Shown here: one piece after another, positions 33,340 to 44,607 of the stretch
Layout: the number at the start of each line of letters is the position of its first letter
How positions within the stretch are numbered: position 1 is the first letter of the stretch
Position numbers and translations under genes: made by a program
The notes under the pieces: model-generated
The model's database searches: none
The model's input: the letters and a program-made list of their open reading frames with translations, nothing else
What the model was told of the DNA's origin: nothing
Assembly (NCBI GenBank): GCA_009823505.1
Contig: VZQC01005584.1
Span: forward strand, 283,028-347,027
DNA from: Rhizomys pruinosus
Lineage: Eukaryota; Chordata; Mammalia; Rodentia; Spalacidae
Direction of reading: 5' to 3'
Length of the DNA stretch: 64,000 bases

Positions 33340-34740
33340 TCCCTGGGCTAGGGGCTGCCCATCTAAGAGTTTAGAGGTGGCAGTTTTTTCCCATTTTTAT
33401 TATAGTTTGAGTGGCAATCTTTCCCGGGGGCACTGTCTTTTCCAATGACCTCTGTCTCCACAGTTAAAACATTTTTCATTTGTGGTGACAGCAACCACAG
33501 AGGCTTGAGCTAGGTAATTAGCTTTGTGGGAGGCTGTGCCCACGTCCTGAGTTGCCACTATCCATCTGTCATAATGGTCATCTTTTAAGCCCTGGCACAC
33601 TTGTCTGAACTCTGAATTCATTCCCTCCCAAACAATATTTTTGAGGAGTATCTCTCTGGCTGTAAGGTTGGGGATCTTCCTCTCTAGGCTGATTTTAGTT
33701 CTTAAGATAAAGTCAGATAGGAGTTCCTCAGGTTTTTGCCTAGGAAATAATAAGGAGGAACTGGCCTGAGATTCAGTGGGTGGTGTAATTCTATCCCAGG
33801 CCTGTAGGGCACAAAGGTGGACCTGGTCAAAGTACCCTGGGGCCAGTCCAGCCTGTTGCATCCCTGTGCTAAAATCCCCTTCTCCAAAGAGCTGTTCGTA
33901 ACTCCAGTCTATGTTAGGTTGCCCTTGATTCCTCCAAACCTGTTGGAGACATTCATCTCTGTACAGTGCTTCGCATTGTAAAAATAGCAGACCTGGGAGT
34001 GAAGATCTACAAATATCTCTCCAGTCATGTGGAGTGTTAAGAGAAGTGCAAAAGCTCTGGAGAATCGACTTTGTCCATGGTGCCTGAGTTCTTTCAACTC
34101 ACTTGCCTGGTACGGGTACCAGTTTAGAGGGTGACCTCAAGTTGGAACTAAATTAACAGGGTACTCCTGTAATTGAATATCTGGGTTATCCCGAATTTGG
34201 CACAGTTTTTCTGTAGCAGAGAGAGAAGAGGTTGAGGGTGAAGGTGTTTATGGCCTCTTGACAGGGAGTGGCTGATAATTAGGGGAAAGGTTAAGGTTAG
34301 CCGCTTGGATGTTTTTATTATCCTGTTCTATTTTTGCTGGGTCTGAAGCTTGGGAGCTTTCAGAGGGAATTTTATTGGGGTTCTCAAGGGGAGTTTTAGC
34401 AGGTTCTTGAGAGAAGGGGGTCTGCGATTTAATTTTGTTGTTTTCCTTTCCTGGCGTGGTTTGGTGAGAAGGCCCTAAGCATTGTCTCACCAAAGCTAGT
34501 AGTGGCAAGAACGTGAGAGATGCCGGAGCATTTTTCTTACTGTCTAACATTCTGTGCCACACACGTCCAGGATTCTGAACTCCATAAGTCCGCAGGGAAC
34601 ATCCATGGGGCAATATTAAGAGTCTCACTCCAAAAGGAGGCAGCTTCCTGCGTGGAAATTTTAACTGCTCGACTCTTGAGGAGCGTTTTTATCTTCTTAG
34701 CCTGTGGGTCCTTTTGGCATGTCTGTTTGTTACCCATGAT
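33340..34740 (-). pseudogene. gag remnant (matrix, capsid, nucleocapsid)
   Basis: The minus-strand start at 34737 gives MGNKQ, with Gly2 suited to myristoylation. The matrix frame runs to 34537. A Pro/Gln/Lys-rich region (34628-34248) lies in another frame. Capsid pieces are at 34097-33909 and 33861-33400. The latter has a major-homology-like 'QKPEELLSDFILR' and one zinc knuckle CFNCGDRGHWKRQC (CX2CX4HX4C). A second knuckle was not found. At least three frame changes destroy the gene. Confidence 0.85.
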
Positions 34741-35066
34741 AAAGAGAGATAGGAAATGCTAGTGGTTAGGGAAAGAGACAGTTCAAAAGACTAACCTTAT
34801 GGGAAGAGAGAATTCCCTGGAGATGTACCACAGCTGGCCATATAGAGGACAGAGACTTAAAGCAGATTCAAATATTAATCTCTCATGGGAAAAGAGTTAA
34901 ATTCCATGGAGATATACCATAGCTGGTCATGACTACCCTGGTTAGGGGGGTATCTCCTTGTCTCTATGGTAAAACCCTCAAAGATTTCCCTTGTGTGGGG
35001 GAAATCAGGGGCTAAGAGAGAGCCTGAGAAATACCTTATTTCCTTTTTCCTTTGGTGGAAAGTCAA

Positions 35067-35086
35067 GCCACACGTTCTAGGCACCA
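35067..35086 (-). promoter_or_regulatory. Primer-binding site of the endogenous retrovirus
   Basis: In element orientation TGGTGCCTAGAACGTGTGGC follows the 5' LTR after 2 nt. It resembles the tRNA-Lys1,2 site (TGGCGCCCAACGTGGGGC) with substitutions and a 2-base insertion, so the tRNA assignment is tentative. The leader 34741-35066 follows without features. Confidence 0.55.
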
Positions 35087-35088
35087 GT

Positions 35089-35648
35089 TGTAGGGTCAGT
35101 ATCTTTGCGTCACACGTGACTGCCTTCCACACCCTGTCCTTCCCTTCTTGGCTCAGCTCCAGGACTTGCCTCCTTCCTGCAGGCTGGCAGTCTCCAGGCT
35201 TTGCTCCCACAAGAAGGGGGTGGGAAAACCTCCGGAGATCACCCATAGAATGGAATGAACTCACACACATTCATGGAGAGCCGGGGAGGATAGGAACTCC
35301 GTTTATTTTCTGTCAGTGAGGTCTATATATTCAAGACTACTGTGCTTTGGGCAAGGAAGTGGGGAGCAGATGGAAAGGAGGAGTGAGCCAACTTGGTTCT
35401 AATCTGGAGGCTGCAGAGGTCCGGTTTGTGCAACAGGTAACTAGAGGTGTGACATTTTGCTCAATGCCTCAAGGGAAGGGTCCTGGAACTTTGCAGAGAT
35501 AGGGAGAAGCAAGAATCATTGTAATATCCCAAATCTTCTGTCTACAGATAACTCTGGAAGCCCACAGAGATGTCAGACAACTGGACATCTCTCGAGACAG
35601 GCCTTACAAGTTCTCGCTTCAAGCCACACACAAAATTTCATTCCCACA
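35089..35648 (-). repeat. 5' LTR of the endogenous retrovirus
   Basis: 560 bp, homologous over its length to 25490-26050, with TG...CA ends in element orientation (TGTGGGAATG ... GACCCTACA). TATA-like tatata near 35324 and AATAAA near 35304 (complement). Confidence 0.92.
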
Positions 35649-35803
35649 GTCATGGAATGGCCACAGAGGTCAGAGGGCACCAGAGTCCTTGGAACTGGAG
35701 TTACAGATGGTTGCCAGGTGCCATGTGGGTGCTGGGAATCCAACCTAGGTTCTCTGCAAGAACAGCCAGTGCTCTTAACCTCTGAGCCATCTCTTCAACC
35801 CTG
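35649..35803 (-). mobile_element. B3-type SINE, right half (split by the retrovirus)
   Basis: 'ggaatggccacagaggtcag', 'ccttggaactggagttacag' and 'gagccatctcttcaaccc' complete the antisense SINE begun at 25415. Confidence 0.88.
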
Positions 35804-35993
35804 ATCGTGTATAAGTGTTTTGCCCGCATGTAAGTGCACCCTTGTTATGCAATGCTTTGGGAGCCAGGAGAGGGCAAATTGAACTGGAGTTATGGACAGT
35901 TGTTAGCTGCTGTGTGAGTGCTGGGAACTGAACCCAGATCCTTTATAAGGGCATCCAGTGCTCTTAATCTCTGAACCATCCTACCAGTTCCTT
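35804..35993 (-). mobile_element. B2/B3-type SINE
   Basis: 'ttgaactggagttatggacag', 'tgctgggaactgaacccag' and 'ctctgaaccatcctaccag'. Second of three adjacent antisense copies, old. Confidence 0.8.
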
Positions 35994-36216
35994 TAGATTT
36001 ATTTAATTTTTAACTATGTGCATATTGGTGTGTCTGTGTGTGGGTGTGTGCATGTGGGAGAAGCACCTGAGGAGTCCAGAAGAGGGCACTGGATCCCCTG
36101 GAACTGAAGTTACAGACAGTTGTGAGCTGCCCCAGGGCTATGCTGGAAGTAGAACCCACATCCTCTGCAGAAATACTATGTGCTCTGAGCTGCTGAGCCA
36201 TGTCTTCAGATCCTCT
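35994..36216 (-). mobile_element. B2/B3-type SINE
   Basis: 'tccagaagagggcactggat', 'gaactgaagttacagacag' and 'ctgctgagccatgtcttcag'. Third adjacent antisense copy. Confidence 0.82.
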
Positions 36217-36590
36217 TTCACTTTCTTTTCTATTTTGCTCATGCTTGTCCAGATGTAAGTCATCAATTTATATTTTCACATGGTTGCACATGGATTCTTT
36301 AAAATTTGACATATGATTGCTATAGGTTTATAGAAATAGGATTATTGGCTCATAATTGTAATACATGTTAAAATTTGGGCAAATATGTTTAATTGCCATG
36401 TAAAGATCTTAGAAAATTATATTAGATTTTATTCCTAGACAATAATATGATCTATAAACAGTGACAGTTTTACTTCTTTCCACACATGTCCATGTGCTTT
36501 TCATACATGTCCATATGCTTTTCATACACATCCATATGCTTTTGTTTTTCTTGTATTATTACACTGGCTAAGAACACATCAAAAATACCA
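36217..36590 (-). mobile_element. Old antisense L1, right section
   Basis: 'aatatgatctataaacagtg' and 'acagttttacttctttcc' continue the antisense ORF2 order of 24262-25345. It contains a small triplication of 'catgtccat(a/g)tgctttt' at 36485-36545. Confidence 0.55.
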
Positions 36591-36904
36591 ATGATAGAAA
36601 ATGCTCCAGGCTGGGTCCTGTCCTAGCAGTTGGGGTCCATGGTGAGTCCAAGCAACAGCATCAGGAGCTGGAGGACAAAATTACATGGATGTGCTAGAGG
36701 ACACCTGGGAGGAATAATGCCCTTTGCTAAAACCTCACGAATATGGGAACAGCTCCTGGAAGCTGGAAACACATCTTATAGCTTGACCAACATGTGAAAG
36801 CCAAAGAAGCAGAAGGCTTGGGACTCATCTCCAGTAGATTACACTGTCAACAAGACAATTGTTTAATAACTTATTCCATGATTATTGCATACTAAAACTG
36901 CTTA
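36591..36904. other. No recognised feature
   Basis: No landmarks seen. Confidence 0.4.
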
Positions 36905-37110
36905 GATGGACTGGAGAGGTCAGTGGTTAAGAATGAGCACTGCTCTTGCAGTTAAGTGAGTTCAGTTCTTAGAACCATGTCAGGCAGCTCATGACTGTCT
37001 GTAACTCCAATTCCAGGTATATCTGACACCTTGGGCTATTGCAGGCCCCTGCACTCACATGCACATACCCACACACTGACACATATATTTGTATATCATT
37101 AAAAGTAAAA
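36905..37110 (+). mobile_element. B2/B3-type SINE
   Basis: 'gactggagaggtcagtggtt', 'cactgctcttgcag', 'ctgtaactccaattccagg' and an A-rich tail. Old copy. Confidence 0.85.
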
Positions 37111-38089
37111 TAAGCCTTCCTATAGAAATTTTAGGGTCTTCACATGGGAAAAGCTGTATTTTGCTTTCTTTTATTGGACAATGTAAATATAGAATGGAAT
37201 ATATTTCATATAAGAGCATCCTATATGCTTATTACAAAACAATCATAAATCTTGTAATTAAAAAAAAAAGTAAGCTATTTCCTTCTCCTGACAACATCTA
37301 CACACATATCTGGCTGGTCTGATTACTGATTCACTTAGCTATAATCCTTACTATGAATAAGATTTGAGTACATTCACAGTAATCTCTTCATCCACATGTG
37401 GTAGATACCCACAGCCTGTAGTCCAGGTTATATAAAACAAGGAAAAAGTGATTCACATGAATATCAAAATGAAGAGAATGCCCAGTAATGGAAACAGCAA
37501 GTTTAAACATCCTGAATTTGAATTATTCTTAATGGAAACACAAATTTGTAGAACATGTAGTTTTTATTTGTATAATTAGAAGAAAGATTGAAACTACTCA
37601 GGGGGGAGGGTATATTATTTCCTTTTTAAAGAGCAAGTCAGACCAGTTTCTTCCAAAAACATGAGGTTAGAAAATGTCATGAAGAAAGAGGCTGAAGCAA
37701 TGTGAGTTTCATACATTTAGTCTAGTATCAATAAAAACAACTGCAATGGAGGGAATATTTGTGTGGCCGCAACAAACCTAAACATCTCCAACTATAAGTG
37801 ACCTTGAGGAAACCATGGTGATTTCTTCCTGGAACTGGTGACCATTTCCAGCAAGCAATGCCATAATCTATTGAAAGATGATCCAGTTGTGTGCTATCTA
37901 CAGGATACTAGATTCAGCCACAGGCAGGTTTAAATTAAAAAGATAGAAGAAGGCATGTTATACAAGCATTTGTCAATGAGATGCCAGGCCTGCCACATGG
38001 TAAAACTAGTTCTCAGAAAAAAAATTCCTAGAAAGAGAGATGCATGTTGCATAATGATGAAAAAGTCCTATTCAATACGAAGCCTCCAC
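37111..38089. other. AT-rich, no recognised feature
   Basis: No ORF above 80 codons and no repeat landmark. Confidence 0.4.
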
Positions 38090-38430
38090 ACTCCTACAGA
38101 CACTTCATGATATGTCTGAAATATTCTGCATCAGCCATATTTTAGCTGTTTGGACTCCATGTGTTGACAGCTTAAGAAATTCTGGAAAAGTAGCAGGAGG
38201 AAGCAGCTCACTGCTCACATAGGGTAGGCCTTGGAGATCGGTTGGTCTTCCTTGTTTTCTTTGCCCATTTCCTGCCTCCCTCTCTGCTTCCTGGCTACCA
38301 AGATGTGAACAGCTTCTTCCACTTCTCACACCACTATAAGCTAAGCTGTTCTGCCCTGCCATCCAACAGTAATAGACTCAAATACACTGAAATGTTAAGC
38401 CCAAATTAATCTTTCTTCCCTTAAGTGGCT
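38090..38430. repeat. LTR-like rodent repeat (weak)
   Basis: Ends 'gttaagcccaaattaatctttcttccc', similar to the AATAAA-bearing ends of families A and B. The landmark is split over 38394-38420. Confidence 0.35.
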
Positions 38431-38948
38431 GTGTCATGCATTCATCCAGTGACAGTGACACTGAGGTCACTAGCACAATTATGGTCCCATTTGGAGACTT
38501 TAAAGGCTTCTGACCATTTTCATGTCAATTAAACTAATAATGGACACTTACAGTGGCAAACTGTCAACCAAAAGTCTTGAGTTGTTTATAGTTCATTCCC
38601 TGAAGATGGCAAACACTTTCTTTCAGGGCATCCAAAGGCCATGCAGAGTAGGACATAGGCTCTACCAGAAAACAAGGCCTGAGTAATTTAAAAGTTTATA
38701 TTCACAACTGCATCTTTTGGACACTTTAGACTCAAACTAGAAAAGGGCAGATACATGGCTGGAAAATATCCAAACACTTTGAGGTTAATGATACAGTTCT
38801 AAAATTACCAGAGCCAAAGAGGAAGCAGCAGGAAGTGCTTGGAGCCTAAACACTTCTGAAAATACATTGTAACAACATCTGTGCACACACTGACCACCTC
38901 CCTGAACTGGAACTTGGCACCAAGTAAAGACATAAAACTAGGAAATGT
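38431..38948. other. No recognised feature
   Basis: No landmarks seen. Confidence 0.4.
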
Positions 38949-39170
38949 CAAGGCTGGAAAGATGGATTAATAGTGCAGAGAGCACTTGCTGCTCTTGCAG
39001 AGGAGTGATTTCAGATCCTGATACCTGTATTTAGCAACCATCTGTAACTCCAGCTCCAGGAGGAGCCAACGACACCATCTTGTGGACTCCAGGGCACCTG
39101 CATTCACATGCACAAACACACACATAGTCACACACATGCACATAATTAAAGATTAAAAAATGAATCATAT
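38949..39170 (+). mobile_element. B2/B3-type SINE
   Basis: 'ggctggaaagatggattaat', 'cttgctgctcttgcagagg' and 'ctgtaactccagctccagg', with a CA-rich tail. Confidence 0.87.
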
Positions 39171-39179
39171 TTTAAAGGA

Positions 39180-39776
39180 AACATTTCTAATTTCTAATCT
39201 CAGACCTCAGTAACCTAGAAACGAAGAGTAAATTACCTTCAAATTTCTCAGAAGAAAGGAAATTATCAAGATAAGAACTAAAATCGATAACACTTCGATA
39301 AACAGCTGAGAAACTCAATAAAATGCCCATCTGATTCCTTAAAATGTCAATAAAATCATCAGACATTTAGCAAAAATAAAAAATAAAAGAGAAAGTACAA
39401 ATTATGAATGAAAAGAATATTACCAACAGACTGTGAAGACATAAAAAGATAATAAAACATTACCAAGATAGCTACTCTTAAATTTGAGAACTTAACAAAG
39501 TGAATCAATTTCTCAATAAATGAAACTATCAAAACTCACAGAACATTAAATAAGTAATTTAAAAACTCTATAACTATGAAAAATAAAATTCTAGTTTATA
39601 AATTTTCAAAAAAGAAACATAAAATTCAAATGTCTTTATTGGAAACTCCTACCTAGTATTAAAGGAATTAGCAACTCTTATTCACAATCTCTTTAACAAA
39701 GCTGTGCTTTCCAATTCGTTTAGGGATTGCTATTTACCTAATAACCAATCAGACAAAGATAGCACAGACTATCATA
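39180..39776 (+). mobile_element. Old L1 ORF2 fragment
   Basis: 'gaagaaaggaaattatcaag', 'aaactcaataaaatg' and 'ccaacagactgtgaagac' follow the sense order of mammalian L1 ORF2 between endonuclease and RT. Heavily decayed. Continues at 40064 past a SINE. Confidence 0.55.
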
Positions 39777-39792
39777 GAAAATAGCCCTCCAG

Positions 39793-40047
39793 GGGCTGGA
39801 GAGATGGCCTAGTGGTTAAGAGCGCCGACCACTCTTACAGAGGACCCGGGTTCGATCCCTGGCACCCACATGGCGGCCAAGAACCGTCTGAAACTCCAAT
39901 TCCAGGAGAACTCCAGTTCCAGGGGAATCCGAGGCCCTCTTCTGACCTCCGCGGCATTGCAGGACATGGGTGCACAGACTTGCATGCAGACAGTACATTC
40001 ATACACATACAGAAATAAATAAAATTTAAAAAAAATTAAAAAAAAAT
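39793..40047 (+). mobile_element. Young B2/B3 SINE with 17-bp duplication
   Basis: Flanked by gaaaatagccctccag at 39777-39792 and 40048-40063 (16 bp). The tandem units aactccaattccaggag (39892-39908) and aactccagttccagggg (39909-39925) define the subfamily. Confidence 0.96.
39805..39859 (+). promoter_or_regulatory. Pol III A box and B box of the SINE
   Basis: A box TGGCCTAGTGG (39805-39815) and B box GGTTCGATCCC (39849-39859) both match the tRNA-type internal promoter consensus, so this copy retains a plausible promoter. Confidence 0.8.
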
Positions 40048-40063
40048 GAAAATAGCCCTCCAG

Positions 40064-40500
40064 AACAGAGATACACAAATTTTCAATGAAAGTATTAGCA
40101 AACAGACTTCATCATTATTAAAAAATAATTATATGACATGGTCAATTGGAAATTCAGCAACACAATAAAATGATAAAAAATAAGACCATAAATAGGTTAG
40201 GAAATCACTGACAATGGATTCTACAAATACATGTGCATCTCTGTTTACATGATTAAATAAAACTCAATCATGACAAACTCTTGAAAAATTGATTTAACAA
40301 ATTAATATGTAACAAAGGATGGACTAAATTAGATTAAATTTCCAATAAAAGCAATCTGATATTCTATTAATATCAAATTAAGTAGTATTTCAGGTGAAAA
40401 TAACAAAGGAGATAAACCAAGATTTCATGCTGAAGAAATCTTGCTCATAAAGTCTTATTTGTGGACCATAAATCAAAGAAATAAAACAAAAACTAACATC
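40064..40500 (+). mobile_element. Old L1 ORF2 fragment, continuation
   Basis: 'gtattagcaaacagacttc' and 'aactcaatcatgacaaactc' continue the RT-region order of the fragment at 39180. Confidence 0.5.
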
Positions 40501-40504
40501 TGAG

Positions 40505-40875
40505 TCAAACTTCTTCCTCTCTCAGGGATCTTTGGGGAAGAGGGAGCAGAATGATTGGTAGAGCCAGAGGAATGGGATGAACACAGGGAAATAGAGTCAT
40601 CCAGACTGAGGTCAGTTTGTTCACATGATCCTCAGTAATGGTGACAGCATTCACAAGTCCCATGAAACCAGACAAAATCCAAGCATAGACTTGGGCAAGT
40701 GGGCAAGGAACCTCAACACTTCCTGGGGAACTGTTGGCAGCTGATGGCTGCTGGGAAGGGGGAGAGACAATCTCTTTCAAGGGTGTGACTCTGGGTAGGC
40801 TGACTGGGATCTAGTGGATGGACCCTCACTAAGGACAATTGGTGACACAAATTAGACCCTACAGAAAATGTTCCT
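40505..40875 (+). mobile_element. L1 3'UTR fragment (old rodent L1)
   Basis: 'gccagaggaatgggatgaac', 'ccagacaaaatccaagcata' and 'gctgatggctgctgggaagg' follow the 3'UTR order known from rodent Lx-type L1. The complement of the same segment appears at 55340-55480. Confidence 0.65.
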
Positions 40876-41018
40876 TCCTGGGAGACCAGCATGGGCCTGA
40901 TCAAAAATGTGCTTCTGCGGCTATTTTCATTCACTGCCTCCTGCTTTGGGGCCCAGAAATGGACTGAGGAACACGGTCTCCAAAAACTTCAGTTAGGGGA
41001 GGCTAGCTCATTTGGAAG

Positions 41019-41097
41019 GAAGGAAGGAAGAAAGGAAGGAAGGAAGGAAGGGAGGGAGGGAGGGAGGGAGGGAGGGAGGGAGGGAGGGAGGGAGGAA
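41019..41097 (+). repeat. (GGAA)n/(GGGA)n purine tract
   Basis: Uninterrupted purine run: ggaa units, then about 12 ggga units from 41050. It has quadruplex and triplex potential on the plus strand. Confidence 0.95.
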
Positions 41098-41311
41098 GGC
41101 AAGCAATGATTACAATCCTGATTAACAAAGTAAAATTCAGAACAAAAGAAAAGAAAATAATAAACTATTAAATTAATTAAACACTACAGTGCTGAAAGTA
41201 CACACTTAGGAGAGTTCTATTTTTGAGTTCTATTCTGCCTTACAATTTAAAGGTCTTCAGCAGATTTAGTATCCAGAGATCCCCACACAGGAGGATAGCA
41301 AATACACACTG

Positions 41312-41710
41312 TTCTAGTTTTGTTTCTGTTGCTATGACAAAATGCCTGCACAAAGGGAACTTAGGAGCAGAAAAAGTCTCTTAACTCACAATTCCAGGGT
41401 GCAGTCCACACTGTGGGAAGTCAAATTAAGAACCTGAAGCTCTGAGTCACATCCTCAGTCAAGAGCAGATGGAAGATGGATCCTTTCCTGACTGGTCCTC
41501 AGCTCATTTTCTTCTTTTTGATCCAGTCCAAGGCTTGGCCCATGAAACTGTGCTCCTCTCCTCCATCTTCCCACCACAATTAACCCAAATAGGAAAACCC
41601 CTCATAAGGATGCTGCATGAGAACCTGATCTAGGTAGTCCCTCCATGGGAGTCCCTTCCCAGCTGATTCAACTTGGGCCAAGTTGACAAGTGAGCTACCC
41701 ACCACCCCTC
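41312..41710. repeat. LTR-like rodent repeat, family A
   Basis: 'tgttctagttttgtttctgt', 'tgctatgacaaaatgcc' and 'ctcacaattccaggg' in the family order. Confidence 0.5.
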
Positions 41711-42557
41711 AGAACAGTTTCCTGTTTTTCAGTCCACACTCAGGGGAGAAAACCATCATCAACAGACACCGAAATTCTCAGTAGAGTCTCCATGACCTTT
41801 AGTGATGTCTGTGCCCAGAAGAGAGTCAGGCTCTGTCAGATTTTTTTTTGAAGTATTTAAAAATCATGACATCCATAAAATCTTAGTCAATCCTAATTAT
41901 CTTTATACCCACTTCTCCATTGGCCCCTCCCATAGTCCCCACTAGAATCACACAATGAATTATGGATTCAATAAAAATCTATTTAATGGAGTAAGCAAAT
42001 GTTCCATTCAATAAAGCTACAATTTTAATGGAAATAAATAAACAAATAAATAATCATAGAATCCTTCCCTTCCAGATTTTCCCAGATTATGCTCCATTAT
42101 TCAGCTGAGTGTTTCTGAAGGAAGAATCCATAGTTCCCCATGTAGAAACACAGAGAAATGTCTAACAAGAACCCATGCTGCCTTCAGTAAGATCTCTGCT
42201 TTTCCTCCTTCGAGTCCTAGTGTGTGCTAAGCACAGACATTTCTTTCCTGTGTTGTGCTTCATCTTAACTCCATGCCTTTCTTCTAGGGACCATGTTAGG
42301 TGCTGTCAAACGTGCAGACCTACGCAATGCAGATACCATGCTCTCTGATGTCCCAAGGCGGCCTCTGCCTCCCACTCCCTTCTTCTAATCAGGTCCCATA
42401 GCCCCTGTAAGGATTCTGAAAATGCTGATTTTACCACAATTCTGGTTGGCATGTGTGGTGGTAGCTGTGTTCATACACAGCTTACACAGCTGTTTAATGT
42501 AGGGCCCCAAGGATAAACCCTGCTTGACTTTTGCAGCATGGAATGGGGGTACAGAGA
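41711..42557. other. No recognised feature
   Basis: Contains AT-rich sequence with (AAAT)n at about 42030-42050 and nothing assignable. Confidence 0.4.
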
Positions 42558-42925
42558 TGGTGTGGTGGTTTGAATGAGTGTCCCCCATAGGCTCTAGGTA
42601 TTCAGACGTTTGTCTCCAGTTGGTGGCGCTATTTTTGGAGGTCTTGGGGTGTGTAGCCATGCTGGAGGAAGTGTGTCACTGGGGGAAGGCTTAGTGAGTT
42701 TTAACAAGCCTCATGGTCTACAGTTGATCTCTCTCTGCTTCCTGTGCTCTTTGCAAGATGTGACCCTGGGCTTCCTGCTCCAGTCTCTAGCCACCATGCC
42801 TCCTGCCACAATGGACTCTAATTCCCTGGAACCGTCAATCGTAAGCTCAAATAAACTCTTCCTTTTATAAGTTCCTTGGTCATGGTGCTTTATCACAGCA
42901 ACAGAAAAGTGACTAATATAGATGG
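42558..42925. repeat. LTR-like rodent repeat, family A (opposite orientation)
   Basis: 'gtggtggtttgaatgagtg', 'tgtgtcactgggg', 'caaataaactcttcctttta' and 'catggtgctttatcacagc'. The AATAAA near the high-coordinate end suggests this is the LTR sense strand. Confidence 0.6.
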
Positions 42926-43854
42926 GGAGCAGACAAAATTAGAGACCTTCCTCCCCCTGTACTATCTGGAGGAAGAAAATTCTCATTAGGGTAGTAAGGG
43001 AAGAGAGAGAGCGAGGAAGGAAAGTGGGAAAAATAAAAGGAGAGAGAGATGGGAGAGCTTACCTGCACCAGGTACATTAGACTTGTTCATGTGCCACCTA
43101 ATTTGGCATTTGCATATCACTAAGCTGTGCCTTTGATTTCATCTTTTGCATTATGCATTTATGCAAATAGTTTAGCCAGGAGCAACTTCTAGAATTCCAG
43201 TTACTACCCCATGGGGGAAAATTATAAGCTTGTTCCTGCTCATACAAACTCTGAGATCCCTTATATTTTTAATTATTTAATATGAGCCTAATAACAACAT
43301 GCCTCTCTTCTCCTTCTACTATCTGGTTTGTTGGGATGAAACTATCCAGCTATTACTACATTTCATCAATATGTATGTTCCAATGATATTGATATATCAC
43401 CAATTTTTTTGCTGGCAATAAATAAAATATCTTTATTATGATCATTTTAATAGTTAAAATTTGCATGTTTCCTAAAGCAGTCTGTAACAGGATAAAAAAT
43501 TATAAAATTGCAAGCTCTTGCTAAATGATTCATTTGAATCATTAACTACAAAATCAAAATACTGTTAGTAATTTAGTATCTTCTAAAATAACACAAAATA
43601 CATTCAATATGTAATACAAGCATATCATTGATTTTTAAATGGATTTGTATGGTCAGTTTAAGTCTAGCTATGGCATATTTAATTTTCAGGTATGTTTTTG
43701 ACTTGCAAGTAGCAGAGACAGCACTAGGCCTCAGCACTGACTGAAAACTGGAAATATTCATTGGAACAAAAGTAACTGAAAGAATTGATATCCAGAAGTG
43801 AAAGTGGTTCACTTTGCAAGAGTTGAAGATGAGGAGCTGAGTGATGTGTCAGCG
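42926..43854. other. No recognised feature
   Basis: A GA-rich patch at 42995-43060; otherwise AT-rich sequence without landmarks. Confidence 0.4.
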
Positions 43855-44080
43855 TGAGGACCTGGGTTGGGGTCACCTGCCGCATATGCAAATCCAGGTA
43901 GTGTGGTGTGCACCTGTGACCCTAGCTCTGTGAGGACCTGGGTTGGGGTCACCTGCCACATGTGCAATTCCAGGTAACCTGGTGTGCACCTGTGACCCTA
44001 GCTGTGAGGACCTGGGTTGGGGTCACCTGCCGCATATGCAAATCCAGGTAACGTGGTATGCACCTGTGACCCTAGCTCTG
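43855..44080 (+). repeat. Three-unit minisatellite, 74-76 bp period
   Basis: Units start 'tgaggacctgggttggggtc' at 43855, 43931 and 44005. Units 1 and 3 share 'gccgcatatgcaaatcc' while unit 2 has 'gccacatgtgcaattcc'. The region resembles an ID/B1-type SINE fragment that was tandemly copied. Confidence 0.92.
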
Positions 44081-44560
44081 TGAGGTGGGGACAGGAGGAT
44101 CCTCATATCCCTTACCAAGTTGGGGAATTCCAGGTTAGTAAGAGATTTGGCCTCAAACACGACGTGTAGAGCAATAGAAGATGATGCCTACCATTGACTT
44201 CTGGCCTCTGCACACATGTGCACACCCATGTATGCACATACAGAGGTGCAGACACATGAACACATATATACATGCGTGAATGTAACATGTACAAATTACC
44301 AGAAAAAGAGTTGAGGATTTAAAGACAATTTTGGACTATATATTGGTTAAAGATACCAAAGAGGGCAATTTATTCATGATAACATGAAGCAGAATTCATA
44401 TTAGATACAGATATTGGAGTATCTGGGACTGTGAGGAAATATTACAATTTAATAATTATGAACTTTAAAAATCCTTCTAGTTGCTTTTATTTGCTTTTGG
44501 ACTAATTTGCATACTTGTGTTACAATGGTAAAAATATATGTATATATTATTAGTACACAG

Positions 44561-44607
44561 TGTGTGTGTGTGTGTGTGTGTTGTGTGTGTGTGTGTGTGT
44601 GTGTGTG
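44561..44607 (+). repeat. (TG)n microsatellite
   Basis: About 23 TG dinucleotides with one interruption at 44581. Confidence 0.95.

Larger units (their letters stand above)
25490..35648 (-). mobile_element. Endogenous retrovirus, betaretrovirus-like gag-pol, type D-like Env, disrupted
   Basis: A 10159-bp provirus on the minus strand: 5' LTR (35089-35648), primer site, leader, gag, protease, pol, env remnants, polypurine tract, 3' LTR (25490-26050). The 6 bases outside the LTRs are gtcata (25484-25489) and gtcatg (35649-35654). The two LTRs differ at roughly 45-50 of 560 positions by eye, so the insertion is old. All genes contain stops or frameshifts. Two later insertions lie inside (28455-30813 and 32932-33189). 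Without them the provirus is about 7.5 kb. It is a genomic fossil with no intact gene. Confidence 0.92.

Noticed and set aside
26300..34740. Possibly intact retroviral genes
   Set aside because: Every region carries stops, frameshifts, a catalytic-box change or an insertion; only fragments exist.
39793..39870. tRNA gene (intact A and B boxes)
   Set aside because: It is the tRNA-derived head of a B2/B3 SINE with target duplications, and it lacks a full cloverleaf.
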